Shown one piece after another: positions 16,289 to 29,567 of a stretch of DNA of 64,000 bases. Source of the DNA: Deinococcus sp. KSM4-11. Its GTDB lineage: Bacteria; Deinococcota; Deinococci; Deinococcales; Deinococcaceae. The position numbers and the translations under genes are program-made. Every line of letters starts with the position of its first letter. Positions within the stretch are counted from its first letter, which is position 1. The notes beneath the pieces are model-generated. The model made no database searches. It was not told the origin of the DNA and saw only the letters and a list, made by a program, of their open reading frames with translations. Location of the stretch: positions 1,240,001 through 1,304,000 of the forward strand of contig NZ_SSNX01000001.1 of assembly GCF_004801415.1 (NCBI RefSeq). The letters run 5' to 3'.

Positions 16289-18604
16289 GTGACCTACGGC
16301 AACAAGAACTCAGCCCGCAACCGTGGCGGCAACGACCGCCGTCCACCTCCACCCCGGCGCACGCCGTCCGGCAGCAGTTCGTCGTCGCGCTGGGTGCCGA
16401 TCCTGCTGCTCCTCACGCTGCTCGCCAGCCTGGCGTACATCTGGCGGCCGTGGGAGCACCGCGACAACATCTGGACGATCTGGAATCCCGGCAAGTACGA
16501 GTTCGTGACCCTGGGCCTGGACCTCAAGGGCGGCCTGCGGATCGAGCTGGCGCCTGAATCCGGAAGCGCCACCAAGGACGAACTCGACCGCGTGAAGACC
16601 GTGATCGAGAACCGCATCAACGCGCTGGGCGTGGCGGAACCGACCGTGACCGTGGCGGGCGGACGGCGCGTCGTCGTGGAAATTCCTGGGGCCACGCCCG
16701 CCGTGCAGCAGCGCGCCCGCGAGATCATCCAGCGCACCGCGCGCCTGGAATTCCGCATTGTGCAGGCGAATGCCCAACCGGACGCGACGCTCCGAACCAA
16801 CAAACCCGAGACGGGCGGGTACACGCTCGCGCAGCTCGGCCCGGTCGAGGCGACGGGTGAGGTGATCGCCAACGCCCAGGCCGCCACGGATCAGCGCACC
16901 GGCAGCTGGGTGGTGACCTTCACGAACACCGACAAGGGTGCGGCGACCTTCGGCGACTTCACCGGGAAGAACGTCGGGAAGCTGATGGCCGTGGTGCTCG
17001 ACGACCAGATCCAGAGCGTGGCCACGATTCAGCAGAAGCTCTTCCGTGACGTGCAGATCACTGGGTCGTTCAGCGCCGAGGAAGCCAACCAGCTCGCGCT
17101 GGTGCTGAAGTCCGGCGCGCTGCCGATCAAGATCAAGACAGAAGCCGAGCAGGCCATCGGGCCGACGCTGGGCGCCGACGCCATCCGCAGCGGGGCGATT
17201 GCCGCGCTGGTCGGGATCGGGCTGGTCTTCCTGATGCTGTTCTTCTACTACGGACTGTGGTTCGGACTGGTCGGCGCGCTAGGTCTGGTGTTCTCCAGCA
17301 TCGTCATTCTGGGGATGCTGGCGGGCTTCGGATCCACCCTGACCCTGCCGGGGATAGCGGGCCTGGTGCTGACCATCGGGGCGGCGGTCGACGGCAACGT
17401 GATCTCCTTCGAGCGCATCAAGGAGGAGCTGAACAAGGGCAAGGGCATCAAGAACGCCATCAATGCCGGGTACCAGCACTCCACGGCGGCAATTCTGGAC
17501 GTGAACGCCTCGCACCTCCTGTCGGCGCTGGCGCTGTACAACTACTCGACCGGTCCGGTGAAGGGCTTCGCCGTGACCCTGATGATCGGCGTGATCGCCA
17601 GCACCTTCTCGAACCTGGTGTTTGCGAAGTGGTTCATGGGCTGGCTCGCGCAGCGCCGCTCCAACATGAGCGCGCCGAACTGGATCAAGCACACGAACAT
17701 CGACTTCATCAAGGCGGCCCCGATCGTGACGACCGTCAGCGTGCTGCTGGCCGTGGCCGGCCTGGCGATCCTGGGCACCCGGAACCTGAACTACGGCGTG
17801 GACTTCACGTCCGGCACGACCCTGACCGTGAGAACGTCCGCCAGCACCACCACGGAACAGGTGCGCTCGGCCGTCGCGGGGGCGGGCGTGAACAACGTCA
17901 CGGCCCAGAGTGCGACCATCCAGCGTGACATCACGCCCGGCCAGGGCGGCGCGCAGTACAACATCAAGGTACCCGAACTGACCACGGCGCAGATCGCCAC
18001 CCTGAGCAGCGCGGTGACCAAACTGCCGGGCGGTCAGGTGCAGGCGACCGCCACGGTCGGCCCCACGGTCGGCAAGGAACTGACGGACAAGACCATCAAG
18101 GCCGTGCTGCTGGGCATGACGCTGATCCTGATCTACGTCGGCTTCCGCTTCGATTTCATCATGGGGCTGGGATCCATCGTGGCCGTGGTGCACGACGTGG
18201 GGATCGTGATGGGTCTGTACTCGCTGCTGGGCCTAGAATTCACGATCGCGACCGTGGCCGCCGTGCTGACCCTGATCGGCTATTCGCTGAACGACTCGAT
18301 CATCGTCTCGGACAGGATCCGCGAGAACATCAAGGAGATGCGCGGCAAGAGCTACCGCGAGATCGTGAACACCAGCATCAACCAGACGCTGTCGCGCACG
18401 ATCATGACATCCGTGAGCACCATGCTGCCGCTGGTGAGCCTGCTGATCTTCGGCGGCCCGGTGCTCCGCGACTTCAGCTTGATCCTGCTGGTGGGCATCC
18501 TCATCGGGACGTATTCGTCGATCTTCATCGTGGCCCCGCTGGTCGTGTACTTCGAGGAATGGAACCGCAAACGCAAGGCCGGAGGCCAGCCCGCGAAGGC
18601 CTGA
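16289..18604 (+). CDS. secDF: Protein translocase subunit SecDF (fused SecD-SecF)
   Basis: The 771-residue membrane protein uses proton motive force to pull secreted proteins across the membrane after SecA. The SecD half has the GLDLKGGLRIEL motif after the first helix, a periplasmic domain, and five helices with AAVDGNVISFERIKEE. The SecF half starts near residue 470 (LNYGVDFTSGTTL) and includes VLTLIGYSLNDSIIVSDRIREN. The proton-relay aspartates in these motifs are present. It starts with GTG after an AGGAGA site. A single polypeptide is usual in Deinococcus and Bacillus. Confidence 0.94.
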   Translation: MTYGNKNSARNRGGNDRRPPPPRRTPSGSSSSSRWVPILLLLTLLASLAYIWRPWEHRDNIWTIWNPGKYEFVTLGLDLKGGLRIELAPESGSATKDELDRVKTVIENRINALGVAEPTVTVAGGRRVVVEIPGATPAVQQRAREIIQRTARLEFRIVQANAQPDATLRTNKPETGGYTLAQLGPVEATGEVIANAQAATDQRTGSWVVTFTNTDKGAATFGDFTGKNVGKLMAVVLDDQIQSVATIQQKLFRDVQITGSFSAEEANQLALVLKSGALPIKIKTEAEQAIGPTLGADAIRSGAIAALVGIGLVFLMLFFYYGLWFGLVGALGLVFSSIVILGMLAGFGSTLTLPGIAGLVLTIGAAVDGNVISFERIKEELNKGKGIKNAINAGYQHSTAAILDVNASHLLSALALYNYSTGPVKGFAVTLMIGVIASTFSNLVFAKWFMGWLAQRRSNMSAPNWIKHTNIDFIKAAPIVTTVSVLLAVAGLAILGTRNLNYGVDFTSGTTLTVRTSASTTTEQVRSAVAGAGVNNVTAQSATIQRDITPGQGGAQYNIKVPELTTAQIATLSSAVTKLPGGQVQATATVGPTVGKELTDKTIKAVLLGMTLILIYVGFRFDFIMGLGSIVAVVHDVGIVMGLYSLLGLEFTIATVAAVLTLIGYSLNDSIIVSDRIRENIKEMRGKSYREIVNTSINQTLSRTIMTSVSTMLPLVSLLIFGGPVLRDFSLILLVGILIGTYSSIFIVAPLVVYFEEWNRKRKAGGQPAKA

Positions 18605-18621
18605 GCCCTGAATCTCCCCGT

Positions 18622-18647
18622 CCGCCTCCCACTGGGGGCGGGCTTTT
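18622..18647 (+). terminator. Terminator after secDF
   Basis: An 8-bp stem (CCGCCTCC/GGGGGCGG with one G-U pair) is followed by TTTT, about 20 nt after the secDF stop. Confidence 0.75.
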
Positions 18648-18681
18648 CAATTGATACATAATGGGGTCATAGACATATCAC

Positions 18682-19766
<1,085 letters not shown>

Positions 19767-19860
19767 CACAGGATCCGGCGGGCATCCCCAGCCAGAGCCC
19801 AGCATCAACGCCGGGGCCGCGGAATAGGCCCGTTGCTCCAGTCAATCGACAACCGGCGGA

Positions 19861-20271
19861 TCAGCGTTTCTCTAGGACGGACAGCTGGACCTTCACCGTC
19901 CTGTTCTGCTTGTCTAGCCGCGGGTTCTGGATATTCAGACGCTGTATCGCAGCCAGTGCGAATCCACCTTCGTCGGCGACCGCAATGTGCTGATGGTCCC
20001 CACCGCCAAGTCCGAAGCCCGCATGGAAGTCCTGGGTCATCGGATTCAGGTGATTCACCGCGACGCTGCCGGTGGTGTACGTCCAAGTGGTAATGGGGAA
20101 GACGCCGAACATTGCCAGCACCTGCCCGGCGTCAACCGTCCTGAAGGTGGACTTGAGGTGCGGTTGCAGATCATGGAACCCGTTCCGCTCGATTCGGTGG
20201 CCAACAAGGTCTAAGCGGCGTCGGCGGAGGGGACGGTGACCCTGGCAGCGTAAACCTACGTCTGAACACAC
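19861..20271 (-). CDS. Doubtful hypothetical protein
   Basis: Up to 136 codons are open. The C-terminal 75 residues look protein-like, with alternating polarity (HIAVADEGGF, LAAIQRLNIQN, RTVKVQLSVLEKR), while the N-terminal part is Arg-rich and implausible. The true start could therefore be internal. A codon-aligned plus-strand frame (about 19918-20214, ending RLQIMEPVPLDSVANKV) is almost as plausible. I recognise no family on either strand. Confidence 0.25.
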   Translation of the reverse strand: MCSDVGLRCQGHRPLRRRRLDLVGHRIERNGFHDLQPHLKSTFRTVDAGQVLAMFGVFPITTWTYTTGSVAVNHLNPMTQDFHAGFGLGGGDHQHIAVADEGGFALAAIQRLNIQNPRLDKQNRTVKVQLSVLEKR

Positions 20272-20340
20272 TCATCGCTCCGAGTTCCGTCGGGCCGGTG
20301 CTGGCCAAACGATCTCAATCTCCGCCTCTCTGTTGGGTGA

Positions 20341-21648
<1,308 letters not shown>

Positions 21649-21700
21649 GCGTGGACAGGGCCCCTTCGCATAGGCGGGCCGTGTGCTGGAATGAACCCTC

Positions 21701-22525
21701 ATGACGAGTGATATGGCCGTGTACCGCACCTTTCCCAGCGCCGACCATGGCGGCAAGCGCGTGGCCGTCTTCGCCGATGCGGCGGGTGATCTTCAACAGC
21801 GGGCCGCCCTGGGCGAACCTCTGAGCGTCTTTGTGGAAGGCGCGGATGTGGGTACCCTACAGCTGCGGGTGTACACCCCGGTTCGTGAGAAGCGCAGTTC
21901 GGACAGCGCGGCGGTCGCGGCCCTGACGTGGCTGTCCTCCACGCAGTCGGTCTCCGATCTGATGCAGGTCGAGATGGGCGGCGAGACGTTCAGTGCCCAG
22001 CTGTGCGGCGGCGAGTGGCTGCTGCGACAGGGCGTGGTCACGGTCGAGGACGTGGCTGCTGACCTCTCCCCCATCGGGTTGGCTGGCCGGCCCATGTGGA
22101 CGGCGCGCACGGAACGCCCGAATCTGGTGGTCGAGGTGACCGATCTGGCGGCGCTGGACGCCTACACCCCGGACGCCGACGCCATCTCGGCCCTGAACCG
22201 CGCGACGGGCACGACCGGGCTGATCGTGTTCACGCCGGGCGGCCCGAACCGCGCGGACGTGAGTTTCCGGGCCTTCGGGCCGCTGAAGGGCTTTGTGGAG
22301 GATGCCGCGAGCAGCAACATGCTCGCCTGTCTGGTGGGTGTGCTGGGCCGCATCGGGCACCTTCCGACTGACACGAACCTGCTCACGGCCGCCCAGCGGA
22401 TGCCCGGCGCTCCGTCGCGGCTGACCGTGCAGTTCGACGTGACCAGAGACGGCGTGGAGGTCTGGGTGGGGGGCCGCGCGACCGCCTGGCCGCAGCCCAC
22501 GGTTTCGTCCGTCAGCGACGACTAG
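21701..22525 (+). CDS. PhzF-like isomerase-fold protein, catalytic motifs altered
   Basis: The 274-residue protein has the two-lobed PhzF layout, with GGKRVAVFADAAGDL at the start and a C-lobe FRAFGPLKGFVEDAASSNMLACL corresponding to the usual FGPxxGIxEDPATGSA. The N-lobe motif that normally carries the catalytic Glu (SETAFV) and the FxGHAT motif are replaced by LSVFVE and RSSDSAAV. It may be non-catalytic or use a different chemistry. It lies just before rlmN, whose -10 box includes its stop codon. Confidence 0.65.
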   Translation: MTSDMAVYRTFPSADHGGKRVAVFADAAGDLQQRAALGEPLSVFVEGADVGTLQLRVYTPVREKRSSDSAAVAALTWLSSTQSVSDLMQVEMGGETFSAQLCGGEWLLRQGVVTVEDVAADLSPIGLAGRPMWTARTERPNLVVEVTDLAALDAYTPDADAISALNRATGTTGLIVFTPGGPNRADVSFRAFGPLKGFVEDAASSNMLACLVGVLGRIGHLPTDTNLLTAAQRMPGAPSRLTVQFDVTRDGVEVWVGGRATAWPQPTVSSVSDD

Positions 22526-22528
22526 ACT
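22523..22528 (+). promoter_or_regulatory. -10 box TAGACT, leaderless start of rlmN
   Basis: TAGACT starts at the TAG stop of the preceding gene and ends 6 nt before the rlmN ATG. No Shine-Dalgarno sequence is present. Confidence 0.55.
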
Positions 22529-22534
22529 GCACGG

Positions 22535-23566
22535 ATGGAGCTTCTTCTCGACCTGCACCCCGACGCCTACCCCCTGGAGGGTTTCCGACGGCGGCAGCTG
22601 CTGGAATGGGTGTACGTGCAGGGCGCGGGCTCGTTCGACGCCATGACCAACCTGCCCACCGACCTCCGGGCGGAACTGGCCTCGACGTACCAGCTGAATC
22701 CCTACCGCGAGATCGAGACGGTGCGCAGTACCGACGGCTCGGTCAAGTACCTGTTTACCCTGCATGATGGCCGCCAGATGGAGGCGGTGTACATGCCTTA
22801 CCTGGATCGCCGCACCATCTGCGTGTCGACGATGGTCGGCTGTCCCGCCAAATGCGCGTTCTGCGCGACGGGTGCCATGGGCTTCGGCCGCAACCTGACG
22901 CCGGGCGAGATCGTCGGTCAGATTCTGGCCGTGGCGGGCGGCGAGGGCCTGGAACCACGCGAGCTGCGGAACCTGGTGTTCATGGGCATGGGCGAACCGC
23001 TGCTGAACTACGCCAACACCATGATGGCGGCCCGCATCCTGCTGCACCCGCTGGCGCTGGGCATGAGCAAACGCCGCGTGACCCTCTCCACGGTGGGCCT
23101 TCCCAAGGGCATCCGGCAACTGGCCGCCGAGGACGACCTGGGCATCAAGCTGGCGATCAGCCTGCACGCCCCGGACGACACCACGCGCAACACCATCATT
23201 CCCACCGGGCACCGCAACTCGGTGGCGGAGATCATGGACGCCGCCCGCGAGTACCAGGCGGCCACCGGACGGCGCGTGACCTTCGAGTACGCCATGCTGC
23301 GCGGCGTGAACGACCATCTGTGGCAGGCCGAGGAATTGGCCGGACTGCTGCGGGGCCTGGTCAGTCACGTCAACCTGATTCCCATGAACCCGTGGGACGG
23401 CTCAGGCTTCGAGTCGAGCAGCGAGGAGCAGATCCAGGCGTTCTACGACGCCCTGGAAGCACGCGGGATCGATGTCAGCGTGCGACGCTCGCGCGGGAAG
23501 GATGCGGGCGCGGCCTGCGGTCAGCTGGCCCTGAAACGACCGGGAGCTGTGGCCGGCAGCGCCTGA
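22535..23566 (+). CDS. rlmN: 23S rRNA (adenine2503-C2)/tRNA adenine-37 methyltransferase RlmN
   Basis: The 343-residue radical-SAM enzyme has the 4Fe-4S motif C103-x3-C107-x2-C110 (GCPAKCAFC), the GEPLLNY SAM-binding motif, and the C-terminal catalytic Cys near residue 328 (GAACGQL) that forms the methylated protein intermediate. It methylates A2503 of 23S rRNA, and in some bacteria tRNA A37. Length and motif order are normal. Confidence 0.93.
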   Translation: MELLLDLHPDAYPLEGFRRRQLLEWVYVQGAGSFDAMTNLPTDLRAELASTYQLNPYREIETVRSTDGSVKYLFTLHDGRQMEAVYMPYLDRRTICVSTMVGCPAKCAFCATGAMGFGRNLTPGEIVGQILAVAGGEGLEPRELRNLVFMGMGEPLLNYANTMMAARILLHPLALGMSKRRVTLSTVGLPKGIRQLAAEDDLGIKLAISLHAPDDTTRNTIIPTGHRNSVAEIMDAAREYQAATGRRVTFEYAMLRGVNDHLWQAEELAGLLRGLVSHVNLIPMNPWDGSGFESSSEEQIQAFYDALEARGIDVSVRRSRGKDAGAACGQLALKRPGAVAGSA

Positions 23567-23665
23567 GGTCTGGTGCCGTGCAGGCACGTTGTGACAGATG
23601 AGTAAGGGTTCAGCAAGAGCTAAATGCTACGCTGTACGCGTTTCCGCACCCCAGGAGGCTTTCAG

Positions 23666-25291
23666 GTGACGCAACCGACCCGCTATGTACTGACCGGCCT
23701 GATGCTGGCCCTCGCCGTGCCCGCCTCCGCCCAGACCCTGGTGGAGACGGTGACGACCACCAGCGTTCAGAACACCCTCAACTCCGCCGATGCCAGCACC
23801 ACCCTGAAGGTGCCCGCTATCCCTGGCACGCCCGCACCGGCCACGGACTCCACTGGCAGCGCCGCTACCAGCCCGGCTGTGCCGGCCGTGACCGTCACGC
23901 CCCTCACGGCCGGGCAGCAGCGGCAGTTGGGAACGGCCCAACTGGCGTTCCAGGCCGGACAGTATGTCCAGGCCCGCCGGCAGTTCGAGGCGCTGGTCGC
24001 CGCGAATTACACCAACCCGGAGCCGCATTTCGGGCTGGCCCTCACGCTGCTCGCGCAGAAGGACGACAAGGGCGCGTCCTTTGAGCTCGGGCAGTTCGTG
24101 GCCCTCGCACCGGACCGCTTCGAGGGACCGTACAACCTGGGCGTGATCGCCACCCGCGCCGGCCGCTACGACGACGCCCTCAAGCTCTATGGCGAGGCGG
24201 CGACCCTGATGGTCGGAAAGGCCACGCCCACCGCCCAGCGGCAGGTACTTGACGCCCTGGCGACCGAGCAGACCCGCAAGGCGGACTTCACGGCGCTGAG
24301 CGCGACGCTGGCCGCCACGGTCGCCCTCGACCCCACCAACCAGGACGCGCAGTACCGTCTGGCCCAGGCGCGCACGCTGTCCGGACAGGGCGCGGCCGCG
24401 CTCCCCGGCGTGTACGCCCTGCTCAAACAGGCTCCCGCCCGTGCAGACGCGGCCCTGCTGCTCGTGGACATCTACGTGGCCCAGGGGCTGCCGGATCGGG
24501 CCATGCGGGAACTGAACGCCGCCCTGACCCGCGTGACCGTCGGCACGGATCGCAGCGACCTGCTGCTGCGCAAGGCGAACCTGCTGGCGGCCAGTGGCGA
24601 CACGTACAACGCCGTCATGTCCGCGCAGAACGCCACGCGAGAAAATGGCCGCAACGCCGCCGCCTTCGCCCGCCTGGGCGAACTCCGCGCGGCCAGGGGC
24701 GATCGGCCCGGAGCGTTGACCGCCTACCTGAACGCCACGAAGCTTGCCCCTCAGAACGCCATGTATCGCGTGGCTCTGGCAGGCGTGCGCCTCACGTTGA
24801 ACCAGCCGGTCGACGCGGCCGCCGACGCCGCCGCGGCCCTGAAACTCAAGCCCGAAGGGGCCCAGCTCGCCCGTGCACAGTACGTGCAGGGAATCAGCGC
24901 CTACCAGCAGGGCCAGTACCCCCAGGCCATCAAAGCCCTGCGGGCCAGCCAGGCGACCGCGCCGAGCGCCGACGCGGCCCTGTGGCTGGGGCTCAGCGCC
25001 TATGCCACCAAGGATTACGCCACGGCCGCCACGGCCCTGGCCGAGAGCGTGAAACTCGACCCGACCCCCATGGCCCGCCAGAACCTCGCCTCGGCGCTGC
25101 TGGCCAGCGCCCGCTACGCCGAAGCCGAGGCCGTGCTGCGCGGCCTGGTCAGCGAGAATGCGAAGAACGCCGAGGCGTGGTTCATGCTGGGTCTCGCCCA
25201 GCGCGCCCAGCAGCGTGAACACGACGCCCGGATCTCCCTGGAGACCGCCGCGACCCTGGGAAACCTCCGGGCTGAAGGAGCGCTGAAGTGA
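23666..25291 (+). CDS. Exported TPR-repeat protein
   Basis: The 541-residue protein has a signal peptide (VLTGLMLALAVPASAQ), a Thr/Pro-rich linker to about residue 85, then repeated tetratricopeptide units to the C-terminus (for example PHFGLALTLLAQKDDKGA and AEAWFMLGLAQRAQQ). It probably scaffolds envelope protein complexes. The GTG at 23666 has a strong AGGAGG site 8 nt upstream. It is the first gene of a tightly coupled operon with the SPOR protein, rex and a lipoprotein. Confidence 0.82.
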   Translation: MTQPTRYVLTGLMLALAVPASAQTLVETVTTTSVQNTLNSADASTTLKVPAIPGTPAPATDSTGSAATSPAVPAVTVTPLTAGQQRQLGTAQLAFQAGQYVQARRQFEALVAANYTNPEPHFGLALTLLAQKDDKGASFELGQFVALAPDRFEGPYNLGVIATRAGRYDDALKLYGEAATLMVGKATPTAQRQVLDALATEQTRKADFTALSATLAATVALDPTNQDAQYRLAQARTLSGQGAAALPGVYALLKQAPARADAALLLVDIYVAQGLPDRAMRELNAALTRVTVGTDRSDLLLRKANLLAASGDTYNAVMSAQNATRENGRNAAAFARLGELRAARGDRPGALTAYLNATKLAPQNAMYRVALAGVRLTLNQPVDAAADAAAALKLKPEGAQLARAQYVQGISAYQQGQYPQAIKALRASQATAPSADAALWLGLSAYATKDYATAATALAESVKLDPTPMARQNLASALLASARYAEAEAVLRGLVSENAKNAEAWFMLGLAQRAQQREHDARISLETAATLGNLRAEGALK

Positions 25292-26229
25292 GTCGTCCCG
25301 CACCACGGGCCAGGCGCTGGCCTGACCTGCTGATCGGCCTGCTGGTCGCGCTGCTGCTGGTGGGCTTCGGCCTGCTGCTGTTCCGTCCAGAGAACCGCGC
25401 CGCCACGGGGGCGGTCACCCCCACCACTCCGGCGACCACGGACACCGGTACGCCCAGCATCCCCAGTGCCCCCGCACCGAGCGCCACCACACCGGATACC
25501 AGCACGGTTCCGTCCACCTCCGCGACGACTGAACCGCCCACGATCGCGGCCGCTCCCGTCGAGGCGACCCAGCCCGTCACGACCACCCCCGCCGCGACTC
25601 CCGACAGCACCACGCCGTCCACCACGGCCACGACAGCGACCCCAGCCACGACCACCACCCCCCGATCGGGTGGAGCCGTTGCGGCCAGCGAGCGTCGGGT
25701 GCCACTGCGCAGCGATTACCGCATCACACTCGGCACGTTCAGCAGCACCCAGGCGGCCACCACCGGCACCGCACCGGTCAGTGTGCTGGGCTACACCGTC
25801 TACCCCATCGACCTCGGTTCCCAGGTCGTCGCGCAGGTCGGCCCTTACGCCGACGAGGCCACCGCACGCCAGGCCCTCGCTGACATCCAGCGGGCCTATC
25901 CGGGCGCCCTGCTGTACCCACCCCGCAACAAGAGCCTCAGCCAGAGCACGCCCAGTGGCACTCAGACGGCCACTCCTACCGCCAGCGCCACGCCCACAGC
26001 ACCCGCCGTGCCCAGCGGCCCCACCTACCTTCAGGTTGGGGCCTTTGACCGCGTCGCGAGCGCCCAGAAGCTCGTCCAGCAGCTCCGCGACTTGGGCTAC
26101 TCCCCCACCGTGAACGCCCCCGACGGCAAGAAAGTCACGGTGCTGGTCGGCCCCTACAGCGGCGACGCCGTCACCCGCACGGAAAGCCGCCTGAGCGCCA
26201 GCGGCCTCGATCACTTCCGGGTGCGCTGA
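25288..26229 (+). CDS. SPOR-domain membrane protein
   Basis: The 313-residue protein has a short cytoplasmic tail, one membrane helix (about 13-32), a long Thr/Pro/Ala linker (about 38-130), and two SPOR-like units (about 145-210 and 250-313, including YLQVGAFDRVASAQKLVQQL and VLVGPYSGD). SPOR domains bind denuded glycan at division septa, so a cell-division or envelope role is likely. The GTG start overlaps the TPR gene stop (GTGA). Confidence 0.82.
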   Translation: MSRPAPRARRWPDLLIGLLVALLLVGFGLLLFRPENRAATGAVTPTTPATTDTGTPSIPSAPAPSATTPDTSTVPSTSATTEPPTIAAAPVEATQPVTTTPAATPDSTTPSTTATTATPATTTTPRSGGAVAASERRVPLRSDYRITLGTFSSTQAATTGTAPVSVLGYTVYPIDLGSQVVAQVGPYADEATARQALADIQRAYPGALLYPPRNKSLSQSTPSGTQTATPTASATPTAPAVPSGPTYLQVGAFDRVASAQKLVQQLRDLGYSPTVNAPDGKKVTVLVGPYSGDAVTRTESRLSASGLDHFRVR

Positions 26230-26230
26230 A

Positions 26231-26929
26231 GTGGCCGAGATTCCCACTGCCGCGATCAGTCGGCTGGTCACGTATTTGCGCATCCTGGAACAACTCGAGA
26301 CGCAGGACGTCAGCCGAACTAGCAGCAGTGACCTCGCCGAACGCGCCGGCGTGAGCGCCTTCCAGGTTCGCAAGGATCTCGCGTACTTCGGGCGCTTCGG
26401 CACGCGCGGCATGGGCTACACCGTTCCCATCCTCAAACGCGAACTCGTCCGGGTGCTGGGCCTCAACCAGACCTGGAACGTCGTCATCGTGGGGATGGGC
26501 CGCCTCGGACAGGCCATCGCCAACTACCCCGGGGCCAGCGACTACCAGTTCCAGTACGCCGGCCTTTTCGACGTCAGCCCGAGCATCGTCGGACAGCAGA
26601 TCCGGAACCTCACCGTGCGGCACATGGACGACCTCAAGGGCTTCATCACCCAGAACAAGGTGGACATGGGCTTCCTGGCCGTTCCCCCAGACCGTGCCCA
26701 GGACGCAGCACAAGCCCTCGTCGACGCTGGCGTGCGAGGCATCCTGAACTTTGCTCCGGTCGTCATCCAGCCGCCCACCGAAAGTGGAGTGAACGCGCAA
26801 GAAATCAGTGACGAATGGCGTGCTGTGATAATCGAGAACGTCGACTTCCTCGCCGGCATGAAGCGCCTCGCCTTCTACATCCTCAACCCACACCTGAAAG
26901 ACGCCCCCATGACGGAGGACACCGAATGA
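26231..26929 (+). CDS. rex: Redox-sensing transcriptional repressor Rex
   Basis: The 232-residue protein senses the NADH/NAD+ ratio. The N-terminal winged helix (SSSDLAERAGVSAFQVRKDLAYFG) is followed by the GTRGMGY stretch and the NAD-binding motif VGMGRLGQAIAN. It usually represses respiratory and fermentative genes; the operator targets are not visible here. It is translated from a GTG one base after the SPOR gene stop, so it belongs to an envelope-protein operon, an unusual setting for Rex. Confidence 0.92.
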   Translation: MAEIPTAAISRLVTYLRILEQLETQDVSRTSSSDLAERAGVSAFQVRKDLAYFGRFGTRGMGYTVPILKRELVRVLGLNQTWNVVIVGMGRLGQAIANYPGASDYQFQYAGLFDVSPSIVGQQIRNLTVRHMDDLKGFITQNKVDMGFLAVPPDRAQDAAQALVDAGVRGILNFAPVVIQPPTESGVNAQEISDEWRAVIIENVDFLAGMKRLAFYILNPHLKDAPMTEDTE

Positions 26930-27546
26930 AGAAGTTGCTCGCCATTCCCATGCTCGCCTTGCTGATCGCCGCCTGCGGAAGCGCACCGGGTCAGATCTCT
27001 GGTAACAGCCGCGCTTCAGTGGGGGTGTCCGTTGACGACTCCAAATCCACGGAAGTGGCAACTAAAACTGTTACACCGGCAACAGCTACGGCACCTGCCA
27101 AGACGAGCTGGGCCATTTCGAAGGGGAACGGTGTGACATTTACGTTCATGACCCGTCCAGGCTCGGACGGCGTGTATCTGACCGGCTACCGAGTGGTGAA
27201 GGATGTGCTGACCACGGCGAGCGGCACGACCACCACGACCACCGACGGCCAGGTGAATAAGGCTGACCTGTACCTCACCTCTGGATATGCCTGTGCTTCA
27301 CGGACGGCCCAGAGCTCGTGTCCCTATAACGGCACCGATGCCGCCCCGACCACTCCGGCCAACGGTGTTCCCGGTCAACTCACCATCGGGCTTGAAGGTG
27401 GCCTGGGAGACCTTGTCGTGGCGACAAACGCCAGCGTCAGCCGGGTCACGGATCTTGAGTTCTATGGCACGAGCAGTAATGGCCAACCCGTGACGGTTGC
27501 GGTAAGCGGTGTCGTGAGCTTCGGTAGCAAGCAGGGTGACAACTAA
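26926..27546 (+). CDS. Lipoprotein of unknown function
   Basis: The 206-residue protein has a lipoprotein signal (lipobox LIAAC, Cys near residue 17), a Ser/Thr/Ala linker, and a predicted beta-rich domain (GVTFTFMTRPGSDGVYLTGYRV, then VTDLEFYGTSSNGQPVTVAV). Two Cys (YACASRTAQSSC) may form a disulfide. No known domain is recognised. Its ATG overlaps the rex stop, and a strong terminator follows. Confidence 0.7.
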   Translation: MKKLLAIPMLALLIAACGSAPGQISGNSRASVGVSVDDSKSTEVATKTVTPATATAPAKTSWAISKGNGVTFTFMTRPGSDGVYLTGYRVVKDVLTTASGTTTTTTDGQVNKADLYLTSGYACASRTAQSSCPYNGTDAAPTTPANGVPGQLTIGLEGGLGDLVVATNASVSRVTDLEFYGTSSNGQPVTVAVSGVVSFGSKQGDN

Positions 27547-27565
27547 GCAGAGCTGATTTCTTGGC

Positions 27566-27600
27566 GAGGGGCCGGCACGATGATGTGCCGGCCCTCATGT
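27566..27600. terminator. Bidirectional hairpin between convergent genes
   Basis: An 8-bp core stem (GCCGGCAC/GTGCCGGC) extended by four more pairs across a bulge lies between the lipoprotein gene and the CpdB-like gene. It lacks a strong T run on either strand. Confidence 0.65.
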
Positions 27601-27608
27601 TCTGAACG

Positions 27609-29516
<1,908 letters not shown>

Positions 29517-29523
29517 CCCCGTC

Positions 29524-29529
29524 AGGATA
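29524..29529 (-). promoter_or_regulatory. -10 box TATCCT for the nucleotidase gene
   Basis: On the minus strand TATCCT is 7 nt from the ATG at 29516. There is no separate ribosome-binding site. Confidence 0.55.
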
Positions 29530-29567
29530 CGCCCCCCCGTCAGGGGGGTGTCTGCCCCATCGGCACT

